DNA of 64,000 nt, taken from Sphaerobacter thermophilus DSM 20745. GTDB lineage: Bacteria > Chloroflexota > Chloroflexia > Thermomicrobiales > Thermomicrobiaceae. How positions within the stretch are numbered: position 1 is the stretch's first letter; the number at the start of each line of letters is the position of its first letter. The stretch covers positions 930,001 to 994,000 of the forward strand of contig NC_013524.1 of assembly GCF_000024985.1 (NCBI RefSeq). The letters are read 5' to 3'. Below the pieces are notes generated by a model. That model did no database searches. It was not told the origin of the DNA and worked only from the letters and a program-made list of their open reading frames with translations. Below, piece by piece: positions 1 to 9,616 of this stretch. The position numbers were made by a program, and so were the translations under genes.

Positions 1-83
1 TCTAGCGGTCACGGGACGCGCCCGATCGTGAACGACGCCCTCGTTCTCGCACGGTTCAGGATGGGGACGCCCATTCGCCGTGC
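1..83. other. Window edge, no feature seen
   Basis: These bases lie downstream of the transporter gene on the minus strand. I see no gene, no clear hairpin and no T-tract in them; the neighbouring gene is outside the window. Confidence 0.5.
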
Positions 84-1244
84 CTAGTCGTACGCCGGCT
101 CGGGGGCACGCGTCGCGCCCTGTCCCCGGCCGGTCACGATAAGGTAGGTGCCGCGGATGAGCATCGGGAGAGCGAAGACGGCGATCATCGCGTAGCCCAT
201 CGCGGTGTACCCCTTGGCGATCAGGTCGATGATGCCGACCCGGGCCAGCACCAGTGCCAGCAGCAGGGCGACGACGGAGATGGCGCCGTTGGCCCGCCTG
301 CTCAGCGGCTTGCGTCCGAGATCCACCAGGTTCTGGTTCACCCGCGCCAGCAACGCGTAGATCACGCCGGTCGCCGTCTCGATCAGCGTCCAGCCGACGA
401 CGATGCCGAACACCACCAGCATCCACCCGCCGTAGCTGCTCAGCATCTCCAGCCACGGCACCGAGGCGTCGAAGATCGCGTCGTCAGGGTAGAAGCCCAT
501 GAGCGCAAAGTAGGTCAGGAACCAGGGGAACGTCATCAGGACGCCGCCGAAGAGCGCCGCCACGACCGAGTCGCGCATGCTCGTCTGCCGGCGCACGGTA
601 AAGAGCGCAGCGGGATAGACCACGAGGTTGTACCCCACGTAGATGATGCCGGTCCAGAGCACGATCCCCAGGCCGGCGTCGGGGTGGAGGGAGTGATCCC
701 CGCTGCTCAGTGTAGTTCCGATCTGGTCCCAGTTCCGCGAGATAACGAGGAAGGCGAACGTGATGTAGCCCAGGTAGAGGAGGGCGGTGCCCGCCGTCTT
801 GAAGCGTTCGATGAGTCCTTCGCCGTAGAAGTTAAGGATGCCGACGACGATGATGATCAGGACGACGCCGACCCAGTAGTTCAGGCCGAGCGTGCTGTTG
901 AGGATCTCGCCGGTCGCCGCCGCCATGATCGCGATGACGAGGATCGCGAGCAGGACGTAGACGATGTCGTACAAAGGGTAGAACGGCCCGATCACGTGCT
1001 TGAGCAGGCTGCGATAGTCGAAGGCCTGGAAGCGGCGTGCCACTTCAAAGGTCAGGAAGGCCATGCCGGCGAACCCGGCGAAGATTGCCAAACCGGCCAG
1101 CCAGCCCAGCGCCCCGTACTTGGCGCCGAACTCAACGATCTCGCGACCCGTCGCATACCCGCCACCGATCAGAACGGACTGCAGGATGACGCCGGGCAAG
1201 ATGTATCGGCCGAATCGACCTTCGAAGAATCCTCGCTCCTGCAC
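84..1244 (-). CDS. YkvI-family membrane transporter
   Basis: A 386-residue integral membrane protein with about ten hydrophobic segments. The glycine-rich N-terminal helix GGGYATGREIVEFGAKYG (residues 27-44) is typical of YkvI-like members of the amino-acid/sodium symporter fold, so it is probably a secondary transporter in the cytoplasmic membrane; the substrate cannot be told. The start is taken as the GTG at 1244 because an AAGGAGG ribosome site (complement of 1252-1258) sits seven bases upstream. A GTG 27 bases further up has no such site. The protein ends in a polar tail. The next gene is divergent, so it appears to be transcribed alone. Family call fairly sure; function inferred. Confidence 0.8.
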   Translation of the reverse strand: MQERGFFEGRFGRYILPGVILQSVLIGGGYATGREIVEFGAKYGALGWLAGLAIFAGFAGMAFLTFEVARRFQAFDYRSLLKHVIGPFYPLYDIVYVLLAILVIAIMAAATGEILNSTLGLNYWVGVVLIIIVVGILNFYGEGLIERFKTAGTALLYLGYITFAFLVISRNWDQIGTTLSSGDHSLHPDAGLGIVLWTGIIYVGYNLVVYPAALFTVRRQTSMRDSVVAALFGGVLMTFPWFLTYFALMGFYPDDAIFDASVPWLEMLSSYGGWMLVVFGIVVGWTLIETATGVIYALLARVNQNLVDLGRKPLSRRANGAISVVALLLALVLARVGIIDLIAKGYTAMGYAMIAVFALPMLIRGTYLIVTGRGQGATRAPEPAYD

Positions 1245-1449
1245 CGAGGAACCTCCTTGCCGCGCTGTCACCAGGGTCCGGGTGGAATTTCCTTAAATTT
1301 AGATGGCCTCATCTTAGTCGATGGTCCTGGCCTCGACAAGGTCTCCGGCACGAGGTCCGCAGACGGCTACGGCTCGGTTGTGCGCTGTACCGGTGTGGCA
1401 ATCGCTTGCGTATGATTGCTGCGCGAGTGCTTGGGTGAAGGGAGCGGCG

Positions 1450-3081
1450 GTGTCCCGCAATGTGGAGGCTGGGCCGGTGATCGAGCCGGTGCCATCTCCG
1501 CCGAATGCAATGCCCCGTGGACCACGGGTCCCGACGGGCCTGCTGGCGCTGGGCCTCGCGCTCTGGGCGCTGCTGATGGCTGCCTGGGTCTCGACCGCGG
1601 TATTCGACCGCCTGCCGCATGTCGAGGACGAGGTCGCCTTCCTCTTCCAGGCGCGCACGTTCGCTGCGGGACACGTGGTGGCACCCGCGCCGCCCGAGCC
1701 GTCCTCCTTCAGCATCCCCTTCGTCATCGTGCGTGATGGCATGTGGTTCGGGAAATACCCGCCCGGCTACCCACTGGTGCTGGCGCTGGGCGTGCTGATC
1801 GACCAGCCCTGGCTTTTCAACCCGATTGCCGGAGCGGTCGCGATCGTGCTGCTCTACCGGGCGGGGCGCACTCTCTACAGCCCGGGAACCGGGCTGCTGG
1901 CCGCGGCGCTGCTGGCGCTCTCCCCCTTCTTCCTGCTCCAGGCCGGGTCGTTCATGTCCCACGTCGCCGGGTTGATCTGGGCGCTGGCCCTGCTGCTGCT
2001 CTTCGCCCGGGCGCGATCCACCGGGGCGCTGCTGCCCGCCGTGGCGGCCGGTGCGGCCGTCGGGATGCTCTTCCTCTCTCGGCCGCTGACCGCCGTCGGG
2101 GTCGGGCTGCCGTTCGCGCTGCTGGCCGCGGTGGACTTCATCACCGGCGCCACCGGGCGGCGACGGGCGCTGGCGCTGGCTGCCGGGTTTCTCCCGTTCG
2201 TCGCGCTGCTGCTGGCCTACAACGCCTACACCACCGGGTCGCCCGTCCGCTTCGGCTACGAGCTCTGGTGGGAGTACGACCGCATCGGCTTTGGGCCGGA
2301 TATCGGGCCTCGCGGCCACGACCTTGCGCGCGGCATCCTGAACACGCGCTACAACCTCGACGCCCTGCGGCACCTGCTCTACGGCTGGCCGGAGCGGCTG
2401 ACGCTGCTCCCGGCCGGCATCGCGGTGGCGGTCGCCGCGTTGGCACTGCTCTGGCACGCCGCGCCGCTGCGCCGTTACGTCGCGCTCGTGCGACGATGGC
2501 CCCCGGCGCGGGGCAGCGCGCCCTGGGGCTGGGACCTGTTGCTCGCCGCGAGCGTAGTCTCGCTGGTCGTGGTGCATATCGCCTACTGGACGCCGGGGCA
2601 GATGTATGGCCCGCGCTACTACTTCGAGGCGACCGGCGCACTGGCGCTGCTGACCGCCCGTGGCCTGCTGCACCTTGCTGGCGCGCTCGCCTGGGCGCTG
2701 CGGCAGGCGCGGCTTCCGGCGCGATGGTCCCGCCCGCTCGCGGCAGGTGCCGTGCTCGTGCCGGTCGTGGTCCTCTCCGTCAGCGGGCTAGCCACAGACG
2801 GCGTCCGCGAGTTCCGCGCCTACCACGATTGGTACGACATCAACGGCGACGGGCTGCGGCGGGTGGAGGCGGCGCGGCTCGAACACGCACTCGTCTTCGT
2901 CGACGCGGGCTACTGGACGGCCTACGCTCCCTTCTTCGCCCAGAACAGCCCCGCGCTCGACGGGGATATCATCTACGCGCTCGACCGCGGTCCCGCCAGG
3001 AACCAGGCCCTGGCGGCCCACTTCCCGGATCGCGCCGTCTACCGCTATGCTGACGGCCAGGTGACAGCCGTAGGGCCGTGA
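1450..3081 (+). CDS. Membrane glycosyltransferase, PMT/ArnT-like (GT39-type fold)
   Basis: A 543-residue polytopic membrane protein. After a first membrane helix (about residues 24-46) comes an acidic VEDEV segment (about 58-62), where the PMT/ArnT superfamily carries its catalytic acidic residues, then KYPPGYP near residue 102 and many further membrane helices, ending with a polar domain of about 100 residues outside the membrane. These features fit a transferase that uses lipid-linked sugar; acceptor and sugar are unknown. The start is the GTG at 1450, preceded by AAGGGAG at a good distance; the in-frame ATG at 1321 would add 43 residues of unlikely sequence. No glycosylation genes are adjacent. 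Confidence 0.75.
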   Translation: MSRNVEAGPVIEPVPSPPNAMPRGPRVPTGLLALGLALWALLMAAWVSTAVFDRLPHVEDEVAFLFQARTFAAGHVVAPAPPEPSSFSIPFVIVRDGMWFGKYPPGYPLVLALGVLIDQPWLFNPIAGAVAIVLLYRAGRTLYSPGTGLLAAALLALSPFFLLQAGSFMSHVAGLIWALALLLLFARARSTGALLPAVAAGAAVGMLFLSRPLTAVGVGLPFALLAAVDFITGATGRRRALALAAGFLPFVALLLAYNAYTTGSPVRFGYELWWEYDRIGFGPDIGPRGHDLARGILNTRYNLDALRHLLYGWPERLTLLPAGIAVAVAALALLWHAAPLRRYVALVRRWPPARGSAPWGWDLLLAASVVSLVVVHIAYWTPGQMYGPRYYFEATGALALLTARGLLHLAGALAWALRQARLPARWSRPLAAGAVLVPVVVLSVSGLATDGVREFRAYHDWYDINGDGLRRVEAARLEHALVFVDAGYWTAYAPFFAQNSPALDGDIIYALDRGPARNQALAAHFPDRAVYRYADGQVTAVGP

Positions 3082-3087
3082 GGGTTA

Positions 3088-3225
3088 GTGCGTCATACGT
3101 CATACGTCATCCGTCACCCGTAGTGCGTACTGCGTAGTTCTCCCCTGGTGGGAGAGGGGCCGGGGGTGAGGGGGACGCATGACGCATCATATATGACGCA
3201 CTACGCCCTACGCACCAGCCCGTAT
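3088..3225. repeat. Composite intergenic inverted repeat, copy A
   Basis: Left arm made of tandem GTCATACGTCAT units (about 3090-3116), a core CTCCC-loop-GGGAG followed by GGGGCCGGGGGTGAGG (about 3150-3173), and a right arm of ATGACGCATGACG units (about 3174-3200), which is the reverse complement of the left arm. Related copies are at 16064-16200, 24603-24765, 30979-31165, 38876-39020 and 46008-46135. It fills the gap between the glycosyltransferase and the amidase and could fold into a long RNA hairpin. Confidence 0.8.
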
Positions 3226-3243
3226 TCACAGGGAGGGGTTCGC

Positions 3244-4668
3244 ATGAGCGACATCTGCTTCATGACGGCGACCGAGATGGCCGAGCGCATCCGGCGCCGC
3301 GACCTGTCGGCGCGCGAGGTGATGGAAGCACACCTCGCGCAGATCAAGCGGGTCAATCCGGTCGTCAATGCGATCGTTACCCAGGTGCCGGAGGACGAGG
3401 CGCTGGCTCTCGCCGACGCCGCCGACGCTGCGCTGGCGCGGGGCGAGGACGTCGGTCCACTCCACGGGCTGCCGATCGTCCACAAGGATCTGGAGGAAAC
3501 CAGGGGCCTGCGCACCACCTTCGGTTCCCCTATCTACCGCGACTACGTCCCCAACCACGACACGCTGCTGGTCGAACGGCTGAAGCGGGCCGGTGCGCTG
3601 ACCATCGGCAAGACCAATGTGCCCGAGTTTGGCGCCGGGTCGCAGACCTTCAACCCCATCTTCGGTCCGACCCGCAACCCCTACGACACCACCAAGACCT
3701 GCGGCGGGAGCAGTGGCGGCGCAGCCGTGGCCCTCGCCTGCGGCATGATCCCGATCGCCGACGGGAGCGACACCGGCGGATCGCTGCGCAACCCGGGCAA
3801 CTTCAACAACGTGGTCGGCTTCCGGCCGTCGGCGGGGCGAGTGCCGACCTGGCCGGCGGCGATGGGGTGGTCCATGCTCGGCGTCAAAGGACCGATGGCC
3901 CGCACCGTGGCCGACGTGGCACTGATGCTCTCCGCCATCGCCGGGCCGGACCCGCGCAGCCCCATCTCCCTGCCCGAGCCGGGCAGCTTCTTCGCGCGGC
4001 CACTGGAGCGCGACTTCCGCGGGGTGCGCATCGCCTGGTGCCCCGACCTGGGTGGCCTGCCGGTTGACCCGCGGGTGACCGCGGTGCTGGAGAGCCAACG
4101 GCAGACCTTCAGCGACCTGGGCTGCGTGGTCGAGGAGGCGACCCCCGACCTGTCGGATGCCGACGAAATCTTCCACGTGCTGCGGGCACTCAACTTCGCC
4201 GTCCGGCATGCCGAACACCTGGAGACACACCGGGACCTGATCAAGGACACGGTGATCTGGAACACCGAGGAAGGGCTGAAGCTGAGCGCCCTCGACGTGG
4301 GCCGGGCCGAGGTGAAGCGGACGGCGTTGTACCACCGGATGCGCGCCTTCTTCGAGAAGTACGAGTTCCTGATCTGCGTGGTGAACCAGGTGCCGCCGTT
4401 CGACGTCGAGCAGCCCTACCCGACCGAGATCAACGGCGTGCCGATGGAGAACTACATCGCCTGGATGAAGTCGGCCTACTACATCACCGTGACCGGCCAC
4501 CCGGCCATCTCTGTGCCGTGCGGCTTCACGCCTGAAGGTCTCCCGGTTGGGGTCCAGATCGTCGGGCGTTACCACGACGATTTCGGCGTGCTCCAGTTGG
4601 CCCACGCCTTCGAGCAGGCGACCCAAGTCTGGCGCCGCCGCCCGCCGCTACTGGAGGAGCTCGCCTGA
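3244..4668 (+). CDS. Amidase (amidase-signature family)
   Basis: A 474-residue cytoplasmic amidase that hydrolyses a carboxamide; the substrate is not predictable. The Ser-cisSer-Lys triad is complete: K81 in VHKDLEE, S156 in CGGSSGGAA and nucleophile S180 in DTGGSLRNP, with the 75- and 24-residue spacings known for this family. There is no signal peptide, unlike the second amidase at 46145-47800. The start ATG at 3244 follows GGGAGGGG; reading further upstream would translate the repeat element. Downstream lies a long repeat block, so it seems to be a single-gene unit. Not GatA by context, since no gatB or gatC is near. Confidence 0.9.
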   Translation: MSDICFMTATEMAERIRRRDLSAREVMEAHLAQIKRVNPVVNAIVTQVPEDEALALADAADAALARGEDVGPLHGLPIVHKDLEETRGLRTTFGSPIYRDYVPNHDTLLVERLKRAGALTIGKTNVPEFGAGSQTFNPIFGPTRNPYDTTKTCGGSSGGAAVALACGMIPIADGSDTGGSLRNPGNFNNVVGFRPSAGRVPTWPAAMGWSMLGVKGPMARTVADVALMLSAIAGPDPRSPISLPEPGSFFARPLERDFRGVRIAWCPDLGGLPVDPRVTAVLESQRQTFSDLGCVVEEATPDLSDADEIFHVLRALNFAVRHAEHLETHRDLIKDTVIWNTEEGLKLSALDVGRAEVKRTALYHRMRAFFEKYEFLICVVNQVPPFDVEQPYPTEINGVPMENYIAWMKSAYYITVTGHPAISVPCGFTPEGLPVGVQIVGRYHDDFGVLQLAHAFEQATQVWRRRPPLLEELA

Positions 4669-4719
4669 GGCCCTATTGGGCTTTCGCGGCTCCGTCCCAG
4701 AGTGCCTGGGACGGGTGGT

Positions 4720-5445
4720 GCGAGGGGCTGCACGCCGTGGTACGTGCCCGGGGCTCAAGCCCCGGGCTCACCACGAAAGCCGGCTAACGGAGTTTGACGA
4801 GTTCGTTGGATGTACGCGGTCGGCGCGTGCCCGGGGCTCAAGCCCCGGGCTGACAACGAAAGCCGGCTGAAGCCGGCTGGGGACGGGGCGGTCGGTATGT
4901 CGGGTTATTTCGTCAAAGACCATAAGCCGGCTGTGAAGTGCGGCGGCCTGAGCCGCCGCTTTGGTATCGCGCGGCGTCAGCCGCGCGCCGGGTGGGTGCC
5001 GCGCCGGGGTCGGGACACGGGATGGGTGGTGTGAAAGGTCCCGCACCGCGGCACGTGCCCGGGGCTAAAGCCGCCGGGCTGAATAGGGGTAAGCCCACTG
5101 AAGGGGCTGTGATGGCGACATCCAGGCGGAGCCGATCCGGCATCCGGCCGGTCCCCGCGTCCCCAGCCCCTTCAGTGGGCTTCGCTTTCTAGCCCGGGGG
5201 TTTACCCCCGGGCACGTGCCGAGCGGCGGGACCCAATGCCGGAATGTGAGTTCTGTCCCCTAGCCGGCTTCAGCCGGCTTCGCCTGGTCAGCCCGGCGGC
5301 GTTCGCCCCGGGCACGCGCCACGGTGTGGGATCCTTCACGCCACCCACCCCCGGGCACGGGCCGACCGCATACTCCCATATCATTCGTCAAACTCCATTA
5401 CGCTGGGCACGCGCCGAGCGGCGAACGCCTTGAGCCCCGCTGGGC
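4720..5445. repeat. Block of nested GC-rich palindromes (GCCCGGGGCT family)
   Basis: About 800 bases without a gene (4669-5472), packed with repeats. Units of GCCCGGGGCT-CA-AGCCCCGGGC occur near 4746-4770 and 4830-4854, and looser forms near 5056, 5190 and 5295. AGCCGGCT/GAAGCCGGCT units lie near 4780, 4862, 4923 and 5262. A perfect 19-base inverted repeat pairs 5091-5109 with 5162-5180. The phrase GGGATGGGTGGTGTG near 5022 recurs at 41838-41850, showing the same family elsewhere. Short reading frames in it are by-products of the repeats. Confidence 0.85.
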
Positions 5446-5472
5446 ACGTGCCGTCGTTTCACCTGCTGGCGC

Positions 5473-7860
5473 CTAGCGTCCGATACGGACGGCCGCTGCG
5501 TACTCGTAGAGGGTCTGCAGACCGCGGCTGGTGAAGTTGCGGCTGCGCGCGGCGTCGGCCAGCGCGGCGCGCAGGTCGGCCGCCTCCTCGGGGGTCGTGC
5601 GGTTGCACGGCAGCGTCGGCCCTTCCCCGCGGACCAGAACCTCGTTGATCGTCCGGGTGCCGGGAGTAGGCCGCTTCCCGGTCGCTGCGCAGACGGGGCC
5701 ATCGTAGATGCCCGGCGGGCGCGGGAACTCGGGCTGAATCGGCTGGCCGTCGGGCCCGGCCAGTGTCTCGGCGAAGCGTGGGTCGGTGTGGGCGGCGACC
5801 ATGAAGTCGTGCCAGATGGGGGCGGCGCTCTGCACCCCGTCGATCCCGCGGGTCGGATGGTTGTCCGTGTTCCCCGCCCAGACGCCAACCACGAGGTCGG
5901 TGGTGTAGCCCATCGTCCAGCCGTCGCGTGAGTCCTCGGTGGTGCCGGTCTTGGCGGCGACGGGCCGGCCCAGCTCCGGGATCGTCAGGGGGCTGTTGGG
6001 GCTGAAGACCATGCTGCGGGCGTTGTTGTCGGTCAGGATGCTGGTGATCTGGTAGGCGTGCTCGGCTTTGACGACCTGCTCGCCCTGGTCGTACGCACTG
6101 GCTCGGTTGTGGCGGTAGAGTTCGTTGTCCTGGCCATCCCGAACCTCCAGCAGTGGCATGAACGGCACGTAGCGCCCGTTGTTGGCCAGCGTGGCGAAGG
6201 CATTGGTGTGCTCCAGCAGCGTCACCTCGCCGCCACCGAGCGTCACCGCGAGGCCGTAGACACTTGGGCCACGCCAGAGCCCGGTCCGGATGCCCATCCG
6301 GTGGGCGAGGTCGATCATCGTCTGCACGCCGACGAAGTCGAGTGCCTGCACTGCAGGAGTGTTGAGCGAGTTCGAGAGCGCGGTGCGGACGGAGACCGCA
6401 CCGTAGCGCTGCCCGGTGTAGTTGACCGGCGCGTAGGCGTTGCCGGGCTGGCTGGGTAACGGCCAGCGCTTGTTGTAGTCGAAGATGATCGTCCCCGGGC
6501 TCCAGCCCTTCTCGAAGGCGGCTAGGTACGTGATCGGTTTGATCGAGGAGCCGGGCTGGCGCTCGCGCACCGCCACGTTGACCTGCCCGTCGATGGCGTC
6601 ATTGTAGTAGTCGGCGCTCCCGACCATGGCCACGATCTCCCCGCTCCAGGGGAGCATGGCCACCAGTGCCCCGTTGTTGACGTCCCAGGGCGCCAGGCGC
6701 GCGATGTGCTCGGCCACGATCTGCTGGGCACGCTCCTGCAGGCCGAGGTCGAGCGTCGTTCGCACGGTCAGTCCGCCCTGGTAGAGCATGGCGGCACCGA
6801 ATCGCTGCTCCAGGTAGGCGCGTATGAAGTTGACGAAGTGCGGCGCGTGGAAGACCTGGTGCGCGTTGGTGTCTACCTGGAGGTTGATCGGCTGGGCGTA
6901 GGCCTCCTCCGCCTCCTCCTCGGTGATCATCCCCTCTTTGACCATTTGGTCCAGCACGTAGCGCTGACGGGCCTTGGCCAGCTCGTAGTTCTGGACCGGG
7001 TCGTAGAGGCTGGGCGCCTGCGGCAGCCCGGCCAGCATCGCGGCCTCGGCCAGCGTCAGATCCCAGGGATGCTTGTTGAAGTAGGTCATGGAGGCAGCGT
7101 CGATGCCGTAGGCGCGGTTACCGTAGTAGACGTTGTTGAGATACATCTCCAGGATCTGCTCTTTGGTGTAGTGCTGGGTGAACCGGTAGGCGGTGACCGC
7201 CTCACGGACCTTGCGCATGTAGCTGCGCTCAAAGCCGATCTGCTCGGGGTAGATCAGGCGGACGAGTTGCTGGGTGATGGTTGAGGCGCCGGACGACGGT
7301 GCGCCCTGCAGGTTGAAGACGAAGCTGCGGGCGATAGCGGCGGGGTCGAAGCCGACATTGCTCCAGAAGGTAGCGTCCTCGGCGGCCACCGTGGCGTCAA
7401 AGATCCAGGCCCGGTGCGGCTTGTTGGGATCTTCCTGCTGCCGGGTGATGTGGTCCAGGATCTCCTGGTAGCCGACCGGTGTCCGCCAGCCGGTCTCCGG
7501 GTCGGACACCTCGTTGAGGAGGACCCAGTTGCGGTCGTAGATCTTGGTCGTGGCGAAGGGGAGGCCGTTGGCCTGCTCCACCGAGGGGAGGTTCTCCGTG
7601 ATGTTCGCCCAGCCGACGAAGCCCGCAGCCGCGGCGGCGCCGAGCGCGCCACCCAGGAACAGAAGCGTCGCCAGCGACAGGATGGCGAGTCCCTGGAGGA
7701 GGGGGCCGTAGGACGACGAGCGCTGTCGCTGCCGGAATCCCCGCAGGTAGTGGGGCGGGAGCGGGCGCGGGCCGCGGCGGCCGAGCTGGGCGTAGAGCAG
7801 GCTGCGACGGCGGCGGAGGGGCCGTTGGCTGATGTGCCGCCCGTGGCCGTTGCCGGTCAT
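5473..7860 (-). CDS. Class A penicillin-binding protein (transglycosylase-transpeptidase)
   Basis: A 795-residue bifunctional peptidoglycan synthase: an Arg-rich cytoplasmic tail, one membrane anchor, a GT51 transglycosylase domain and a penicillin-binding transpeptidase domain. GT51 is marked by EDATFW with the catalytic Glu, by GASTITQQLVRL, and by EMYLNNVYYGN. The transpeptidase has the active-site SIKP (in PGSSIKPITY), SNSLN as the SxN motif and KTGT. The usual His of the EDxxFxxH motif is replaced (EDATFWSNVG). The start is ATG 7860, with GGAAAGG eight bases upstream; upstream in-frame codons to 8109 lack a site. It is divergent from argG. Cell-wall role firm. Confidence 0.95.
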   Translation of the reverse strand: MTGNGHGRHISQRPLRRRRSLLYAQLGRRGPRPLPPHYLRGFRQRQRSSSYGPLLQGLAILSLATLLFLGGALGAAAAAGFVGWANITENLPSVEQANGLPFATTKIYDRNWVLLNEVSDPETGWRTPVGYQEILDHITRQQEDPNKPHRAWIFDATVAAEDATFWSNVGFDPAAIARSFVFNLQGAPSSGASTITQQLVRLIYPEQIGFERSYMRKVREAVTAYRFTQHYTKEQILEMYLNNVYYGNRAYGIDAASMTYFNKHPWDLTLAEAAMLAGLPQAPSLYDPVQNYELAKARQRYVLDQMVKEGMITEEEAEEAYAQPINLQVDTNAHQVFHAPHFVNFIRAYLEQRFGAAMLYQGGLTVRTTLDLGLQERAQQIVAEHIARLAPWDVNNGALVAMLPWSGEIVAMVGSADYYNDAIDGQVNVAVRERQPGSSIKPITYLAAFEKGWSPGTIIFDYNKRWPLPSQPGNAYAPVNYTGQRYGAVSVRTALSNSLNTPAVQALDFVGVQTMIDLAHRMGIRTGLWRGPSVYGLAVTLGGGEVTLLEHTNAFATLANNGRYVPFMPLLEVRDGQDNELYRHNRASAYDQGEQVVKAEHAYQITSILTDNNARSMVFSPNSPLTIPELGRPVAAKTGTTEDSRDGWTMGYTTDLVVGVWAGNTDNHPTRGIDGVQSAAPIWHDFMVAAHTDPRFAETLAGPDGQPIQPEFPRPPGIYDGPVCAATGKRPTPGTRTINEVLVRGEGPTLPCNRTTPEEAADLRAALADAARSRNFTSRGLQTLYEYAAAVRIGR

Positions 7861-8269
7861 GGTGGGTACCTTTCCAGGATGACGCTCGACCGGTGGGGCG
7901 GTAGGCCGGTCCTCGGCGATCCGATGGAGCCAGGCAGTGACGACGTGGCGGGCGGGAGTCCCGCACGGCGTGACCCTGCTCCTGCAGCAGCATCGGTGCC
8001 AACAGGCTGACCATTCGCTGTTCACTTCCCTTCTGAAAGCGAGATCAGGGGGCGCCGGTACCATTGGAACGCCTTGACGTCGCGGCCGGGGACTGCTAGG
8101 CTTCGGCACGCCGCTCGCGGCGTGGCTGGAGTTCGTTCCTCGGAGGTGCTGTCGCCCAATGCTCTACCGCATGCCCGGACGCGCCAGGTGCGCCGCGTAG
8201 AGAGCCATCCCGTTCGCGCGTTTGGGGCGCGCCGTGCGGCGCGCGTGTGTGTAGAGGAGCAGCACCGAC
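7861..8269. other. Divergent intergenic region, PBP / argG
   Basis: About 400 bases between two divergent genes. It carries the argG promoter (8074-8102) and a leader with a short strong hairpin (8107-8114 paired with 8117-8124). I see no gene in it and no recognisable T-box sequence in the leader. Confidence 0.6.
8074..8102 (+). promoter_or_regulatory. Sigma-70-type promoter for argG
   Basis: TTGACG at 8074-8079 and TAGGCT at 8097-8102 are 17 bases apart, and a TGC directly precedes the -10 box (extended -10). Transcription would begin near 8109, giving a leader of about 160 bases before argG. Confidence 0.65.
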
Positions 8270-9499
8270 ATGTCTACCCCTGAGGTCAATAAGGTCGTCC
8301 TTGCCTACTCCGGTGGCCTCGACACCTCCGTGATTCTCGCCTGGATCAAAGAGCACTACGGCTGCGAAGTCATCGCGTTCACCGCCGACGTCGGCCAGGG
8401 CGACTCCTTTGAGGGCCTTGAGGCCAAGGCGCTCGCCAGTGGCGCCTCGAAGCTGTATGTCAGAGATCTCAAGGAAGAGTTCCTTACTAAGTACGCCTTC
8501 CCCACCCTGCGGGCCGGCGCGGTCTACGAGCGGAAGTACCTGCTCGGCACCAGCTTCGCCCGGCCGTTGATTGCCTCCCACCAGGTGGAGATCGCGCGGC
8601 TGGAGGGGGCCGATGCGGTTGCCCACGGCTGCACCGGCAAGGGGAACGATCAGGTCCGCTTCGAGCTGACCTTCCAGGCGCTGGCGCCGGATCTGAAGGT
8701 GATCGCTCCCTGGCGGCAGTGGGATCTCGGCGGCCGCGAGGAATTGCTGGAATACGCGGTGGCGCGCGGCATCCCGGTGTCGCAGTCGAAGACCAACATC
8801 TACAGCCGGGACCAGAACCTCTGGCACCTCAGCCATGAAGGGGGCGAGCTGGAGGACCCCTGGCAGGAGCCGAACGAGGCGATGTACCAGATCACGGTCA
8901 GCCCGGAGGAGGCGCCGGACAAGCCGGTCGAGATCGTCATTGGCTTCGAGCAGGGCTACCCGGTCAGCCTGGACGGCACGCCGATGGGGCCGGTCGAGTT
9001 GGTGACGACGCTGAACAAGATCGGCGGCGAGCACGGCGTGGGCCGGATCGACCTGGTGGAGAACCGGCTCGTCGGCATGAAGAGCCACGGCGTCTACGAG
9101 CAACCTGGGGCAGCGATCCTCTCCACGGCCCACAAGGAGCTGGAGTCGATCACGCTCGACCGTGAGACGCTGCACTACAAGGATCTCGTGGCGCAGAAGT
9201 ACGCCGAGCTGGTCTACGACGGCCGCTGGTTCACGCCGCTGCGCGAGGCGCTGGATGCCTTCGTCGAGGTGACGCAGCAGCCGGTGACCGGCGAGGTGCG
9301 CCTGAAGCTGTACAAGGGGAATATCATCCCGACGGGTCGCAAGTCGCCCTACAGCCTGTACCACGAGGGCTTCGCCACCTTCGGGGCCGACGACGTGTAT
9401 AATCAGGCGGACGCCAAGGGGTTCATTAACCTCTTCGGCCTGCCGATGAAGGTTGCGGCGCTGGCCAAGCAGAAGCGCGAGGGTGCCGACGGCAAGTAG
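8270..9499 (+). CDS. argG: Argininosuccinate synthase
   Basis: A 409-residue cytoplasmic enzyme joining citrulline and aspartate with ATP to give argininosuccinate, the penultimate step of arginine synthesis. The N-terminal ATP pyrophosphatase loop AYSGGLDTS (residues 12-20) and the conserved [15 protein letters not shown] segment identify the family with full length. The start ATG 8270 follows GAGGAG. No argH or other arginine genes are next to it, so it seems to be a stand-alone unit with its own promoter and a strong intrinsic terminator just after the stop. Confidence 0.98.
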   Translation: MSTPEVNKVVLAYSGGLDTSVILAWIKEHYGCEVIAFTADVGQGDSFEGLEAKALASGASKLYVRDLKEEFLTKYAFPTLRAGAVYERKYLLGTSFARPLIASHQVEIARLEGADAVAHGCTGKGNDQVRFELTFQALAPDLKVIAPWRQWDLGGREELLEYAVARGIPVSQSKTNIYSRDQNLWHLSHEGGELEDPWQEPNEAMYQITVSPEEAPDKPVEIVIGFEQGYPVSLDGTPMGPVELVTTLNKIGGEHGVGRIDLVENRLVGMKSHGVYEQPGAAILSTAHKELESITLDRETLHYKDLVAQKYAELVYDGRWFTPLREALDAFVEVTQQPVTGEVRLKLYKGNIIPTGRKSPYSLYHEGFATFGADDVYNQADAKGFINLFGLPMKVAALAKQKREGADGK

Positions 9500-9543
9500 C
9501 CGGCACGCAGCCCTGTCTGATTCCTGAACACATCCGCTCAACC

Positions 9544-9567
9544 GGGGGTGCTCTGCACCCCCTTTTT
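9544..9567 (+). terminator. Intrinsic terminator after argG
   Basis: GGGGGTGC (9544-9551), loop TCT, GCACCCCC (9555-9562) and five T residues (9563-9567) form a textbook Rho-independent terminator. Confidence 0.95.
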
Positions 9568-9616
9568 CATGCCCGGAATCGGCCGGCGTCGTGCCGTGCG
9601 GACTTGCCTCGTTGGT

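Noticed and set aside
1309-2673. A 454-residue minus-strand frame opposite the glycosyltransferase
   Set aside because: Gln/Arg/Gly-rich antisense shadow; the plus-strand gene has clear membrane helices.
3088-3225. Short tandem GTCATACGTCAT units considered as iterons of an origin
   Set aside because: Same units occur at several gene ends in inverted pairs, and no replication gene is near.
4720-5445. A possible CRISPR array in the repeat block
   Set aside because: Units are palindromic, irregular in spacing and length, and spacers are not unique; no cas gene is present.
7861-8109. N-terminal extension of the penicillin-binding protein by 83 residues
   Set aside because: It would begin inside the argG promoter and lacks a ribosome site; ATG 7860 has a good one.
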